This document shows, piece by piece, positions 1 through 6,682 of a stretch of 7,113 nt of DNA. Within the stretch, counting starts at the first letter, position 1. Every line of letters starts with the position of its first letter. The DNA is from JBKECA01 sp047973435 (lineage in GTDB: Bacteria > Planctomycetota > Planctomycetia > Planctomycetales > Planctomycetaceae). The stretch spans positions 1 to 7,113 of the forward strand of contig JBKECA010000496.1 in assembly GCA_047973435.1 (NCBI GenBank). Reading direction: 5' to 3'. The notes under the pieces are model-generated. The model searched no databases and was not told the DNA's origin. It saw only the letters and a list, made by a program, of their open reading frames with translations. The translations under genes and the position numbers were made by a program.

Positions 1-954
1 CTGCAACTGGTCGCGCCCGATTGTGAAATCATCAATGCCGAATCAGCGGCCGAGGCGCTGGCCTCGATGTCGACGGCAGAGGGTTTCTTCGGCAAGTTGA
101 CGCCGGACCTGCTCGCCGCATCCCGGCAGCTGCGCTGGGTTCAGTCTCCTACGGCCAGTCTGGAGCACTTCCTGTTTCCCGACCTCATCGCCCATCCCTG
201 TCTGCTCAGCAACATGCGTGGACTGTTCTCGGATGTGGTCGCGGATCATGTGATGGGATTTGTGCTCAGCTTTGCTCGCAATCTGTATTTGTATCGCGAC
301 CAGCAGCAGGCGAGGCAATGGAGTCCAGTGGGAGGTGAGACCGCCCGGACGTCGTTTGCCGTGGGGCCGGGCGAGGAGAGTGAGATCGACCGTCAACATC
401 GGCATCTGGCCGACTGCACACTGGGAGTCTTTGGAGTGGGCAGCATTGGGAGTGAAGTCTGTCGTCGGGCATCCGGCTTTGGCATGCGACTGCTGGGTGT
501 CGACCCGCAAGCGAAGTCAGTTCCCGGCGTGCTCGACGACGTGTGGCCCGTCAGCCAGTTGCCGGAGTTGCTCTCCCATAGTGATTTCGTGGTGGTGGCT
601 GCACCGCACACTCCGCGGACGGAGGGACTCTTCGGAGCAACGCAGTTCGCGCAGATGCGCCGGGAGGCGTTCTTCATTAACATTGGCCGTGGCGCGATTG
701 CCCGTCTGGCCGATCTGACCGCGGCATTGCAGGCGGGAACCATTGCTGGCGCGGCACTCGATGTCTTTGAGACCGAGCCCTTACCTGCCGAGCATCCGCT
801 GTGGCGGATGCCGAATGTGATTTTGACGCCGCATGTGGCGGCCGCCTCGACCCGCGTTCCACAGCGACACCTGCAGCTGCTGGTTGAAAACGTGCGCCGG
901 TTTGCCGCCGGAGAAACGCCACTCAATCTTGTGGATAAAGCGAGCTGGTTCTGA
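1..954 (+). CDS. D-2-hydroxyacid dehydrogenase, NAD-dependent (5' end missing)
   Basis: The frame is open from base 1 to TGA at 952-954 and gives 317 visible residues; the start and probably about 20 N-terminal residues lie left of the window. The family oxidises or reduces D-2-hydroxyacids/2-oxoacids with NAD(P) in the cytoplasm. Visible residue numbers: the Rossmann motif GVGSIG is at 145-150, followed by Asp168 in LGVDP, the usual residue that binds the NAD ribose and favours NAD over NADP. The catalytic triad is intact: Arg230 in INIGRG, Glu259 in DVFETEP and His278 in LTPH. Between the N-terminal helix and the Rossmann strand (about 108-138) the protein has a longer, polar linker than most relatives. 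The substrate cannot be read from sequence; glycerate/hydroxypyruvate reductase or phosphoglycerate dehydrogenase-like roles are possible, but no C-terminal ACT domain is present, which argues against a long-type SerA. Family assignment is firm, substrate unknown. Confidence 0.93.
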   Translation: MQLVAPDCEIINAESAAEALASMSTAEGFFGKLTPDLLAASRQLRWVQSPTASLEHFLFPDLIAHPCLLSNMRGLFSDVVADHVMGFVLSFARNLYLYRDQQQARQWSPVGGETARTSFAVGPGEESEIDRQHRHLADCTLGVFGVGSIGSEVCRRASGFGMRLLGVDPQAKSVPGVLDDVWPVSQLPELLSHSDFVVVAAPHTPRTEGLFGATQFAQMRREAFFINIGRGAIARLADLTAALQAGTIAGAALDVFETEPLPAEHPLWRMPNVILTPHVAAASTRVPQRHLQLLVENVRRFAAGETPLNLVDKASWF

Positions 955-969
955 TTCGCGGCGAGACGG

Positions 970-3009
970 TCATTCGGACCCAGGCAGTACTTTGGGGGCG
1001 AGCAGCGGTCCCGCGTCCATTTGCTTGGGATGCTCCGCGAGCGTGAAGTGAAAGGTGCTTCCAACGTCCGGGGTCGACTCGACCCAGATGCGACCGTTAT
1101 GGCGCTCAACAATCCGTTTGCAGACGGACAGTCCGATCCCTGTACCGGAGAACTCTGACTCGTCGGCATGCAATCGTTGGAAGATGCGGAAGATATCCTG
1201 CAGGCGTTGCGGTTCGATTCCGATGCCGTTGTCGCTGATGGAAAAGTGCCATGCTTCCCGGAGTTGCTCGCAGCTGACGTGCACTTGTGGCTGACGGCCG
1301 CGACAATACTTGATGGCGTTGGCGATCAGGTTCTGCAACAGTTGCATCAACTGGACAGCATCGCCCGGAAGGGTTGGAAGTGGATCGTGCGTGACGACCG
1401 CGTTGCGTTCGCGCAGTTCCACTTCGAGATTGGAAAGGGCCTGATCGAGCACAACTTCGAGGTCGATCGGGACCGGCTCGCGTTTCTTTTCTGTCGCACG
1501 GGCATAGTCACGGAGGCTGTTGATCAGCCTTTGCATGCGGGAAATCCCGTCCAGGGCCTCCTGCAGATACTCACGCCCGTCGTTCCCGAGACTGGACTCC
1601 GCTTCTTTGGCCAACAGCTTGCAATACGTGGACACACCCCGAAGCGGAGACTGCAGGTCATGGGTGACGACCGAGACAAACTCATCCAGTTCGCGATTGC
1701 TGCGCAGCAGTTCCGCTTCCATCCGCTTGCGCTTGGTAATGTTCCGATCAATGCCGACGATGCCCAGCAATTCGCCATCTTGATCGCGTAGCGGAACTTT
1801 GGAAGACAGGAACCAGAACTCGCGACCGTATTGATCCGTCCAGTGCTCTTCCCGATCGAGCATGGCTTCGCCCGACTCCATTACGACGCTGTCCTCGTTC
1901 GCGTAATGGTTGGCCAGATCCGAAGGGAAAAAATCCTCCGCCGTACGTCCCACCAATTCATCGACGTTTTTCAGTCCGGCAAGGCGGGCCTGTGCGACGT
2001 TTCCGAGGATATACCGACTCTCGCGATCTTTGACGTAGACGAGATCAGGGAGGTGATCCATCAGCGTGCGAAGCAGGTCCCGTTCCCGCGCCAACTCCTG
2101 ACGTGTCTCCACGCGATCAGTCACATCCCAGAAGATGGCCTGCGTCTCCGCCACCTTGCCGTCTCCACCCATCACCGGGACTTTATACACTTCAAAGTAA
2201 CGGGCCTTGCCTTCGGTGACGTTCTTTTCGATGTCGTGAAAAATCTCGCCCGTCGCGGCGACACGCTGGTCGTCTTGGACATATTTCTCCGCAAGTTCAC
2301 GCGGAAACAAGTCGAAGTCCGTCTTGCCGATCAGTTCAGACAACGAGCGTCCCAGCAGGTCACAGTAGCAGCGGTTCGCGAACGTCAGCTGGCCCGCCGC
2401 ACTCTTGCGAATGACGTGAATTGGCAGGCTGTCGACCAGCGAGTGATAGAGCGCCTCCGACCCGCGGATCGCACTTTCCGCCCGACGTCGATCGCTGATA
2501 TCGCGTAAAAAGGCATGGACGACGACATGGCTGCCCATCCGCAACGGTTCCAGTACGGTCAGTTCGATCGGGAAGGCGGAACCGTCTCGCCGAATGGCGG
2601 TCAACTCCGTGCGGCGATTGAACATGGGCCCGGAACCGGTCTTGAAATACCGCTGCAACCCCTTTTCGTGTGCCGCCCGATACTGCAGGGGGATAATCAG
2701 CTCACTGACAAGACGTCCCCGAACTTCGTCTGCTGACCAACCGAACATCCGTTCGGCCTCGCGGTTCCATTCGACGATGGCGCCCTCGGTGTCGATGGCG
2801 ACGACGGCATCGAGGGCGGCATCAATAACCGAGTCCGACCGGCGCTTGCGTTGCTCGGCGGACTGTACCCACGCTTCAAGCTGATCGAACAGCGACTGCG
2901 ACTCCTCATCGAATTGCGGAGCGCAGTCTGCACTCTGCACCACCGTCCGCAGACGAGTCAGCAGCGTCCGCAGCTCCTGGAACGGTTGTGGGGAACGTGT
3001 CGCCGTCAT
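970..3009 (-). CDS. Soluble sensor histidine kinase with three PAS domains
   Basis: The predicted product of 679 residues autophosphorylates on histidine and passes the phosphate to a response regulator that is not in this window. It shows no signal peptide or membrane segment, so it should sense a cytoplasmic signal. Order of parts: a short helical N-terminus (1-55), PAS1 (about 60-175), PAS2 (about 180-300), PAS3 (about 310-425), then HisKA with the phospho-acceptor His450 in VTHDLQSPLR and an HATPase_c domain. The ATPase has the N box around QNLIANAIKY (559-568), the G1 motif DNGIG (593-597) and the G2 motif GTGIGL (622-627). The C-terminal IVERHNGRIWVES resembles bacteriophytochrome-type kinases. 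No receiver domain is fused. I chose ATG at 3009; the frame can be extended ten codons to a TTG at 3039, but neither has a strong Shine-Dalgarno sequence. The gene lies 79 bases downstream of hslV and ends 15 bases from the convergent dehydrogenase. Confidence 0.93.
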   Translation of the reverse strand: MTATRSPQPFQELRTLLTRLRTVVQSADCAPQFDEESQSLFDQLEAWVQSAEQRKRRSDSVIDAALDAVVAIDTEGAIVEWNREAERMFGWSADEVRGRLVSELIIPLQYRAAHEKGLQRYFKTGSGPMFNRRTELTAIRRDGSAFPIELTVLEPLRMGSHVVVHAFLRDISDRRRAESAIRGSEALYHSLVDSLPIHVIRKSAAGQLTFANRCYCDLLGRSLSELIGKTDFDLFPRELAEKYVQDDQRVAATGEIFHDIEKNVTEGKARYFEVYKVPVMGGDGKVAETQAIFWDVTDRVETRQELARERDLLRTLMDHLPDLVYVKDRESRYILGNVAQARLAGLKNVDELVGRTAEDFFPSDLANHYANEDSVVMESGEAMLDREEHWTDQYGREFWFLSSKVPLRDQDGELLGIVGIDRNITKRKRMEAELLRSNRELDEFVSVVTHDLQSPLRGVSTYCKLLAKEAESSLGNDGREYLQEALDGISRMQRLINSLRDYARATEKKREPVPIDLEVVLDQALSNLEVELRERNAVVTHDPLPTLPGDAVQLMQLLQNLIANAIKYCRGRQPQVHVSCEQLREAWHFSISDNGIGIEPQRLQDIFRIFQRLHADESEFSGTGIGLSVCKRIVERHNGRIWVESTPDVGSTFHFTLAEHPKQMDAGPLLAPKVLPGSE

Positions 3010-3061
3010 CCTGCATTCCGGTGCTGGCCGACCATTCAAATGGATTGAACGTGACCCGGAT

Positions 3062-3084
3062 GTCGGTTGTCATTCACAACCGAC
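3062..3084 (-). terminator. Perfect 9-bp inverted repeat after hslV (terminator or mRNA-processing hairpin)
   Basis: GTCGGTTGT at 3062-3070 and ACAACCGAC at 3076-3084 are exact reverse complements around a 5-base loop. In the hslV transcript the stem begins four bases after the hslV stop codon, where a terminator would be expected. No run of U follows it, so it is not a canonical intrinsic terminator; it could be a weak terminator, a 3' stabilising hairpin, or a device lowering expression of the downstream kinase gene. Confidence 0.45.
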
Positions 3085-3088
3085 CAGA

Positions 3089-3652
3089 TTATCCGGCTAC
3101 CCCCGCGGAGAGGTCTTCCACAATAATCTGCTCATTCGTGTAAACGTCGATTCCCGCGGCAATCAACAGCGACTCGCGAACGATCTCCGCGGCACTCAAC
3201 GGAGAGTGCGTCACCAGCGCCCTGGCCGCAGCGGTAGCATACTGTCCGCCCGACCCAATGCCCACAATACCGTCGGTCGGTTGAACAACGTCTCCCTGGC
3301 CGGTCACGACCAGAGAGTGCTCGCGACAGATCACAATCATCATCGCCTCCAGGCGACGCAACGACCGATCCGTCCGCCAGTCTCGTGCCAGTTCGGTGGC
3401 CGCCCGCGGAACGTTGCCGGGATAATCCTTCAGTTTCGACTCAAACCGCTCGAGCAGGGCAAAGGCGTCCGCCGTCGAACCCGCGAAGCCGACAATCACT
3501 TCGCCACCCAGCAGCTTGCGTATCTTGCGCGTATCCCCTTTCAAAATGCTGGAGCCGTAGGTCACCTGGCCATCGCCTCCGATGGCGACGCGTCCGTTGT
3601 GCCGGACGGTCAAGATCGTGGTGCTGCGGGCTCGGTCGCTGATCTGGGCCAT
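3089..3652 (-). CDS. hslV: HslV (ClpQ), peptidase subunit of the HslUV ATP-dependent protease
   Basis: The 187-residue product belongs to the proteasome-beta-like family; HslV forms a double hexameric ring that degrades proteins unfolded by the HslU ATPase in the cytoplasm. The family hallmarks are all visible: TTILTV with the nucleophilic Thr at residue 11, GGDGQVT, a Lys matching Lys33 of the E. coli mature protein in the KGDTRKIRK stretch, VGFAGSTADAF, ELARDWRTDR, GDVVQP, IGSGGQYA and YTNEQI. Ten residues (MAQISDRARS) precede the catalytic threonine and no ATG, GTG or TTG lies between, so the precursor must lose a propeptide to leave a mature chain of about 177 residues, close to the E. 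coli size. The ATG has no clear ribosome binding site. HslU normally sits next to hslV, but here the neighbours are a sulfatase gene (91 bases upstream) and a histidine kinase gene downstream. Confidence 0.97.
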   Translation of the reverse strand: MAQISDRARSTTILTVRHNGRVAIGGDGQVTYGSSILKGDTRKIRKLLGGEVIVGFAGSTADAFALLERFESKLKDYPGNVPRAATELARDWRTDRSLRRLEAMMIVICREHSLVVTGQGDVVQPTDGIVGIGSGGQYATAAARALVTHSPLSAAEIVRESLLIAAGIDVYTNEQIIVEDLSAGVAG

Positions 3653-3743
3653 ATTGGACGTCGCTCTGGACGGGATACTGGAAGGTGTTCACGTTGATTG
3701 GGACTGGTGCCCCGAAGTACACCGATCCAGGGTCATTGTCGGG

Positions 3744-5243
3744 TCAGCGTTCTTCGGCTCGGAGTTTTCGCAGGCGCTCATCGTAGGCCTTGCTCATCTG
3801 CCGATTCTGCTCCGCGATGATGGCCGGGTCTTCGGGAAAGCGACCTTGATCGTCGGATTCGACCAACCAGCGGTCAAGTTCTCCTCGTAGACGTTGCAGC
3901 GTCTCCTCATAGGCCGGATCCGAAGCCAAGTTGGTCAGTTCGTATGGGTCATTCTGCAAATCATACAGCTCTTCGTCCGGGCGAGTGGGGGCCATCAGTC
4001 GCTCGGCATGCGGGTTGGTGCGAGCCAACTCACCTGAGTCGTGCAGGCGGTGCATCAGCCGCAGCACTGGGTAAGAGACTTCCTTGTAGCGGTTGAGCTG
4101 AGTGAATGGACGATCCGGGTAAAAGTTTTTCAGATAACGATAACGCTCGTCCCGGACGGTGCGGACACGGTCGACGGTTTCGTCGCCACGGTCCCGTCCT
4201 CCGAAGACAAACTTCCGATCCGGTGGTGCCCGTTCGCCCCAGAAAACCCGCCCCTGCATCCTTGGAGGAGGGGCGACCCCTGCCCAATCGAGCGTTGTTG
4301 CCGTCAGATCGATCGACATCACCAGTTCCTCGCTGGTGGTTCCGGGAAGGAACTCCGCCGGAGCGCGGATGCCTTGAGGCCAGCGGATGATGAGCGGAAT
4401 GTGCAGGCCGCTTTCGTAAGGCCATTGCTTACCGCGAACCATCGCCTGACCATGATCGGCCATGAACACAACAATGGTCGTGTCCCACAGCCCCGCCGAC
4501 TTCAGTTGCTCCAGAACGACCCCCACCTTGTGATCCAGCGCCATCGCGGCGTTGAGGTATTGAGCATAGTCCGCACGGGTAATCGGATGGTCGGGGTAGT
4601 ACGGCGGGAAGACGACCTTGGCAGGATCGGCTCGGGTTTCGACATGCTCATGGGCCTGGTCCCATTCCTTTCCGCGATGGGTTTCGGGGAAATTGACCTG
4701 TGCATAAAATGGTTGGTGGCTGCTCAGCGGCTTCCAGCGATCGCTATCGAAAGGCCGCCTGGCGTGGGAGAAGTTCCAGTCTGTTTTTCCGGTCCCTTTG
4801 AGATCGACCCCCGCAGGAAACTGGCGGATGTTCGCGGTGAAGTAACCCGCGTCTCGCAGCCAGTCGGTCATCAGACGGACACCGTCTGGCAACGGATGCT
4901 GGCCGTCCCGATGCGAACGATGATTGTGGGCGCCAATCGTCGTTGCGTACATGCCCGTCATGAAAGACGACCGGCTGGTCGAGCAGACGGGCGTGGTGGT
5001 GTAGGCGTGAGTGAATCGCACTCCCTCGCGGGCCAGAGAATCAATGTTCGGCGTTCGGACTTCAGGGGTGCCGTAGCAGGAAAGATCGGGGCCGAAATCT
5101 TCCGCGATCAGCCACAAAATGTTGGGCCGTTCGGCCGCTGCAAGGGAGACCGTCCTCATTGGCAATGCCAGCAACGCCATGACCGGCAGCGCCAGTAACA
5201 GCAGCCGAGTCGGGACGAGATTCAAAACCGTTGGCACGTGCAT
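3744..5243 (-). CDS. Secreted sulfatase, formylglycine-dependent (S1 family)
   Basis: The 499-residue product is a type I sulfatase of the alkaline-phosphatase superfamily that hydrolyses sulfate esters or sulfamates. An N-terminal hydrophobic stretch with an Arg before it (about 13-30) and SLAAA near residue 37 look like a signal peptide, so it should act outside the cytoplasm. The mature protein starts near RPNILWLIAED; Glu48-Asp49 occupies the metal-binding position that is Asp-Asp in classical enzymes. The formylglycine motif is C87-S-T-S-R91, with Thr where Pro or Ala is usual; Cys87 would need an anaerobic or FGE-type maturase, not in the window. HNHRSHRD (106-113), MADHG with Asp263-His264, and Lys272 supply further active-site residues. 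The C-terminal part includes the common EELYDLQNDPYELTNLA segment. ATG at 5243 is preferred over a TTG three codons upstream, since it gives a normal signal peptide; no ribosome binding site is obvious. The pattern resembles N-sulfoglucosamine sulfohydrolase-like sulfatases, but the substrate is not determinable. Confidence 0.95.
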   Translation of the reverse strand: MHVPTVLNLVPTRLLLLALPVMALLALPMRTVSLAAAERPNILWLIAEDFGPDLSCYGTPEVRTPNIDSLAREGVRFTHAYTTTPVCSTSRSSFMTGMYATTIGAHNHRSHRDGQHPLPDGVRLMTDWLRDAGYFTANIRQFPAGVDLKGTGKTDWNFSHARRPFDSDRWKPLSSHQPFYAQVNFPETHRGKEWDQAHEHVETRADPAKVVFPPYYPDHPITRADYAQYLNAAMALDHKVGVVLEQLKSAGLWDTTIVVFMADHGQAMVRGKQWPYESGLHIPLIIRWPQGIRAPAEFLPGTTSEELVMSIDLTATTLDWAGVAPPPRMQGRVFWGERAPPDRKFVFGGRDRGDETVDRVRTVRDERYRYLKNFYPDRPFTQLNRYKEVSYPVLRLMHRLHDSGELARTNPHAERLMAPTRPDEELYDLQNDPYELTNLASDPAYEETLQRLRGELDRWLVESDDQGRFPEDPAIIAEQNRQMSKAYDERLRKLRAEER

Positions 5244-5282
5244 TGATCGCAAACTTGGTCGAAGACGGGAAGCGAACAGATT

Positions 5283-5338
5283 GAGAGGCTATCCGAGAAA
5301 CTGGCGAGGTGAGAGGCGATCCGAGAATCGCAAACTGG
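5283..5338. repeat. Imperfect direct repeat upstream of the sulfatase gene
   Basis: GAGAGGCTATCCGAGAA (5283-5299) recurs as GAGAGGCGATCCGAGAA (5311-5327) with one mismatch. Each copy leads into AAACTGG (5298-5304 and 5332-5338), but the second copy has about five extra bases, TCGCA, before it. A third partial unit, TCGCAAACTTGG at 5247-5258, abuts the sulfatase start. The arrangement may be a local duplication or a set of regulator sites for the sulfatase promoter. Confidence 0.6.
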
Positions 5339-5382
5339 GACGAGTCCGTCAAACCGGTCGGATCGTCAGCCAAGAGACCCGA

Positions 5383-5410
5383 CTTGGACCAGCATGGGAA
5401 CGGGTCCAGG
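5383..5410. other. Possible hairpin in the divergent intergenic region
   Basis: CTTGGACC (5383-5390) can pair with GGTCCAGG (5403-5410), eight pairs including one G-T, around a 12-base loop. A competing pairing joins GACCCG at 5376-5381 with CGGGTC at 5401-5406. No T-run follows, so it is not called a terminator; its role is unknown and it could be chance. Confidence 0.3.
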
Positions 5411-5477
5411 AGGGTCGTTCCCGCCGGCCGGAATTACTGCGCCTCAAGTTACAATCGAGAGCACACTCTCGGTTCAG

Positions 5478-5506
5478 TTGTTGAATATGTTACTCGCGTG
5501 TATCGA
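5478..5506 (+). promoter_or_regulatory. Possible sigma70-like promoter for the FAD oxidoreductase
   Basis: TTGTTG at 5478-5483 and TATCGA at 5501-5506 are separated by 17 bases and lie about 70 bases before the start codon. Both boxes match the consensus only partly and the call rests on spacing and position alone. Confidence 0.22.
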
Positions 5507-5563
5507 TGGTGACACCTGCGTGTCGAGGTATGGACGCATCGGGACTGTCCCCACTCATTCTTA

Positions 5564-5569
5564 GCGGAG
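5564..5569 (+). promoter_or_regulatory. Ribosome binding site of the FAD oxidoreductase
   Basis: GCGGAG ends nine bases before ATG at 5579. It is one of the few recognisable Shine-Dalgarno sequences in the window and supports the chosen start. Confidence 0.55.
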
Positions 5570-5578
5570 TTCGTCAAC

Positions 5579-6649
5579 ATGTCTGACTTCAAAGTGACCG
5601 AGCTGGATTCTGGCCTCGATTTCGATTCGCTCCCCTGGTGGGACGTGGTCATTGTCGGTGCGGGACCAGCGGGATTGGCGGCGGGATTGACCACCGCCCA
5701 TCGCGGATTGACGACGCTCGTCATCGAGGCCAAAGAGACCGCGGGCGGTCAGCCTCAATTCCTGTATGCCGATAAACGAATCGTCGACATTCCCGGTTTT
5801 CCGGACGGCATTACCGGCGAGGAACTCTCGGAGAGGACCTATCGACAGGCCGTGGATGCCCTGGTGCAATTTCGTTTTCACGAGGAACTGGTCGGCATTG
5901 ACGACAGCAGCGAGACTGCCAAAGAGGGGCCGCTCAAACTCGTGCGGACCAGCAAAGGCGAATATCTGGCCCGCAAAGTGATTCTTGCCTGCGGCCTGTT
6001 GCACTATCCACGACGCCTGCCCGCTCTCGACCAGCTGAATTCCAGCCAAGTACATTACAAGCTGCCGCGGATCAAGGATTATGAGGGGAAGAATGTCGTC
6101 GTCGTGGGGGGCGGGGACTCCGCCTTTGATGCGGCCGTCATGGTTCTGCAAAGGCACGGTACGGTCGACATGCTAATTCGCCAGTCGTCCGCCGACGCCA
6201 AGGCGTCGACGGTGGGGCGTGTGGAACAGCTGGCTGGTCGCATTCACTACGGTACGGAAATCGAGTCCGCCGAAGCAGCGGGGGATCGGATCGTCGCTCA
6301 TCTCAATACCGGAGAATCCATCACCTGTGATCTGGCGCTTGTGCAGATCGGGTATTTGTCTGCCCGCGAAACCTTCGAACGGCTCGATATCAAACTCAAC
6401 AGCGACGGCAGCGTCGCCATTGACCCTTACTACGAGTCGAGCCGGCGGGGAATCTTTGCCGTTGGCGACGTACACGGCGACATCAAGCTGATTACCGTCG
6501 CCTGGGCCGAAGGGATTCAGGCGGCCATTTACGCGTTCAAGGAAATCTCCAGTCCGTACTGGTTGAACGAAAAGCGTCTGCATGATCACAAGATTGCGAT
6601 GATTGGCGAGAAGCTGAGCGCCGCCGCGGAGCAAATCCGTATGCCATAG
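5579..6649 (+). CDS. FAD-dependent NAD(P) oxidoreductase, thioredoxin-reductase fold without CxxC (ferredoxin/flavodoxin reductase-like)
   Basis: The 356-residue protein has the two-Rossmann layout of thioredoxin reductases. FAD is bound by GAGPAG (27-32) with Glu50 at the end of the next strand, and by GIFAVGD (291-297); the nucleotide domain has GGGDSA (177-182). The segment GGQPQFLYADKRIVDIPGFP resembles the YumC-type ferredoxin-NADP reductases. The redox CxxC pair of true thioredoxin reductases is absent: Cys138 stands alone in ILACG and Cys250 in TCDLAL, so disulfide reduction is unlikely. The NADPH 2'-phosphate signature, HRRxxxR in relatives, reads IRQSSAD around 200-206, leaving only one of the arginines, so NADH may be the donor. 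About 20 acidic, hydrophobic N-terminal residues precede the fold and a short charged tail follows it, making the protein longer than the usual 310-335. The redox partner is not in the window. Family is firm; exact reaction is inferred. Confidence 0.9.
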   Translation: MSDFKVTELDSGLDFDSLPWWDVVIVGAGPAGLAAGLTTAHRGLTTLVIEAKETAGGQPQFLYADKRIVDIPGFPDGITGEELSERTYRQAVDALVQFRFHEELVGIDDSSETAKEGPLKLVRTSKGEYLARKVILACGLLHYPRRLPALDQLNSSQVHYKLPRIKDYEGKNVVVVGGGDSAFDAAVMVLQRHGTVDMLIRQSSADAKASTVGRVEQLAGRIHYGTEIESAEAAGDRIVAHLNTGESITCDLALVQIGYLSARETFERLDIKLNSDGSVAIDPYYESSRRGIFAVGDVHGDIKLITVAWAEGIQAAIYAFKEISSPYWLNEKRLHDHKIAMIGEKLSAAAEQIRMP

Positions 6650-6682
6650 GCGGCAGCGTGTCGAATCGCGGGCGGCGAAGCT

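Larger units (their letters stand above)
5244..5578. other. Divergent intergenic region, 335 bases, no gene seen
   Basis: This stretch separates the sulfatase start (minus strand) from the FAD oxidoreductase start (plus strand), so it should hold both promoters. No convincing coding frame or RNA gene was seen. It contains imperfect direct repeats near the sulfatase (5251-5338), a possible hairpin at 5383-5410, and a GC-rich dyad at 5418-5433 (TTCCCGCCGGCCGGAA, seven of eight pairs match). The right end has the likely oxidoreductase promoter and ribosome binding site. Confidence 0.8.

Noticed and set aside
393..1169. 258-codon minus-strand frame opposite the dehydrogenase
   Set aside because: The plus strand encodes a complete catalytic triad and NAD motif; the antisense product is low-complexity, rich in Ser, Arg and Pro, and looks like a shadow.
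1168..2508. Long plus-strand frames of 207 and 225 codons opposite the histidine kinase gene
   Set aside because: They are antisense to a gene with complete PAS, HisKA and HATPase motifs, and their translations show no recognisable domain; open antisense frames are common in GC-rich DNA.
3010..3039. Ten-codon N-terminal extension of the kinase from TTG at 3039
   Set aside because: The TTG has no ribosome binding site and sits inside the dyad CCATTCAAATGG (3032-3043); ATG at 3009 is the simpler start, though the extension cannot be excluded.
3441..3722. 93-codon minus-strand frame starting between the sulfatase and hslV
   Set aside because: Most of it overlaps hslV in another frame, and only its first 23 codons lie in the gap; no family is recognisable.
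4041..5198. 385-codon plus-strand frame opposite the sulfatase
   Set aside because: It mirrors the sulfatase codon structure, has no recognisable motif and no ribosome binding site, while the minus strand encodes a complete sulfatase.
5244..5252. Three-codon extension of the sulfatase from TTG at 5252
   Set aside because: ATG at 5243 gives a normal signal peptide and is a better start codon; no ribosome binding site favours the TTG.
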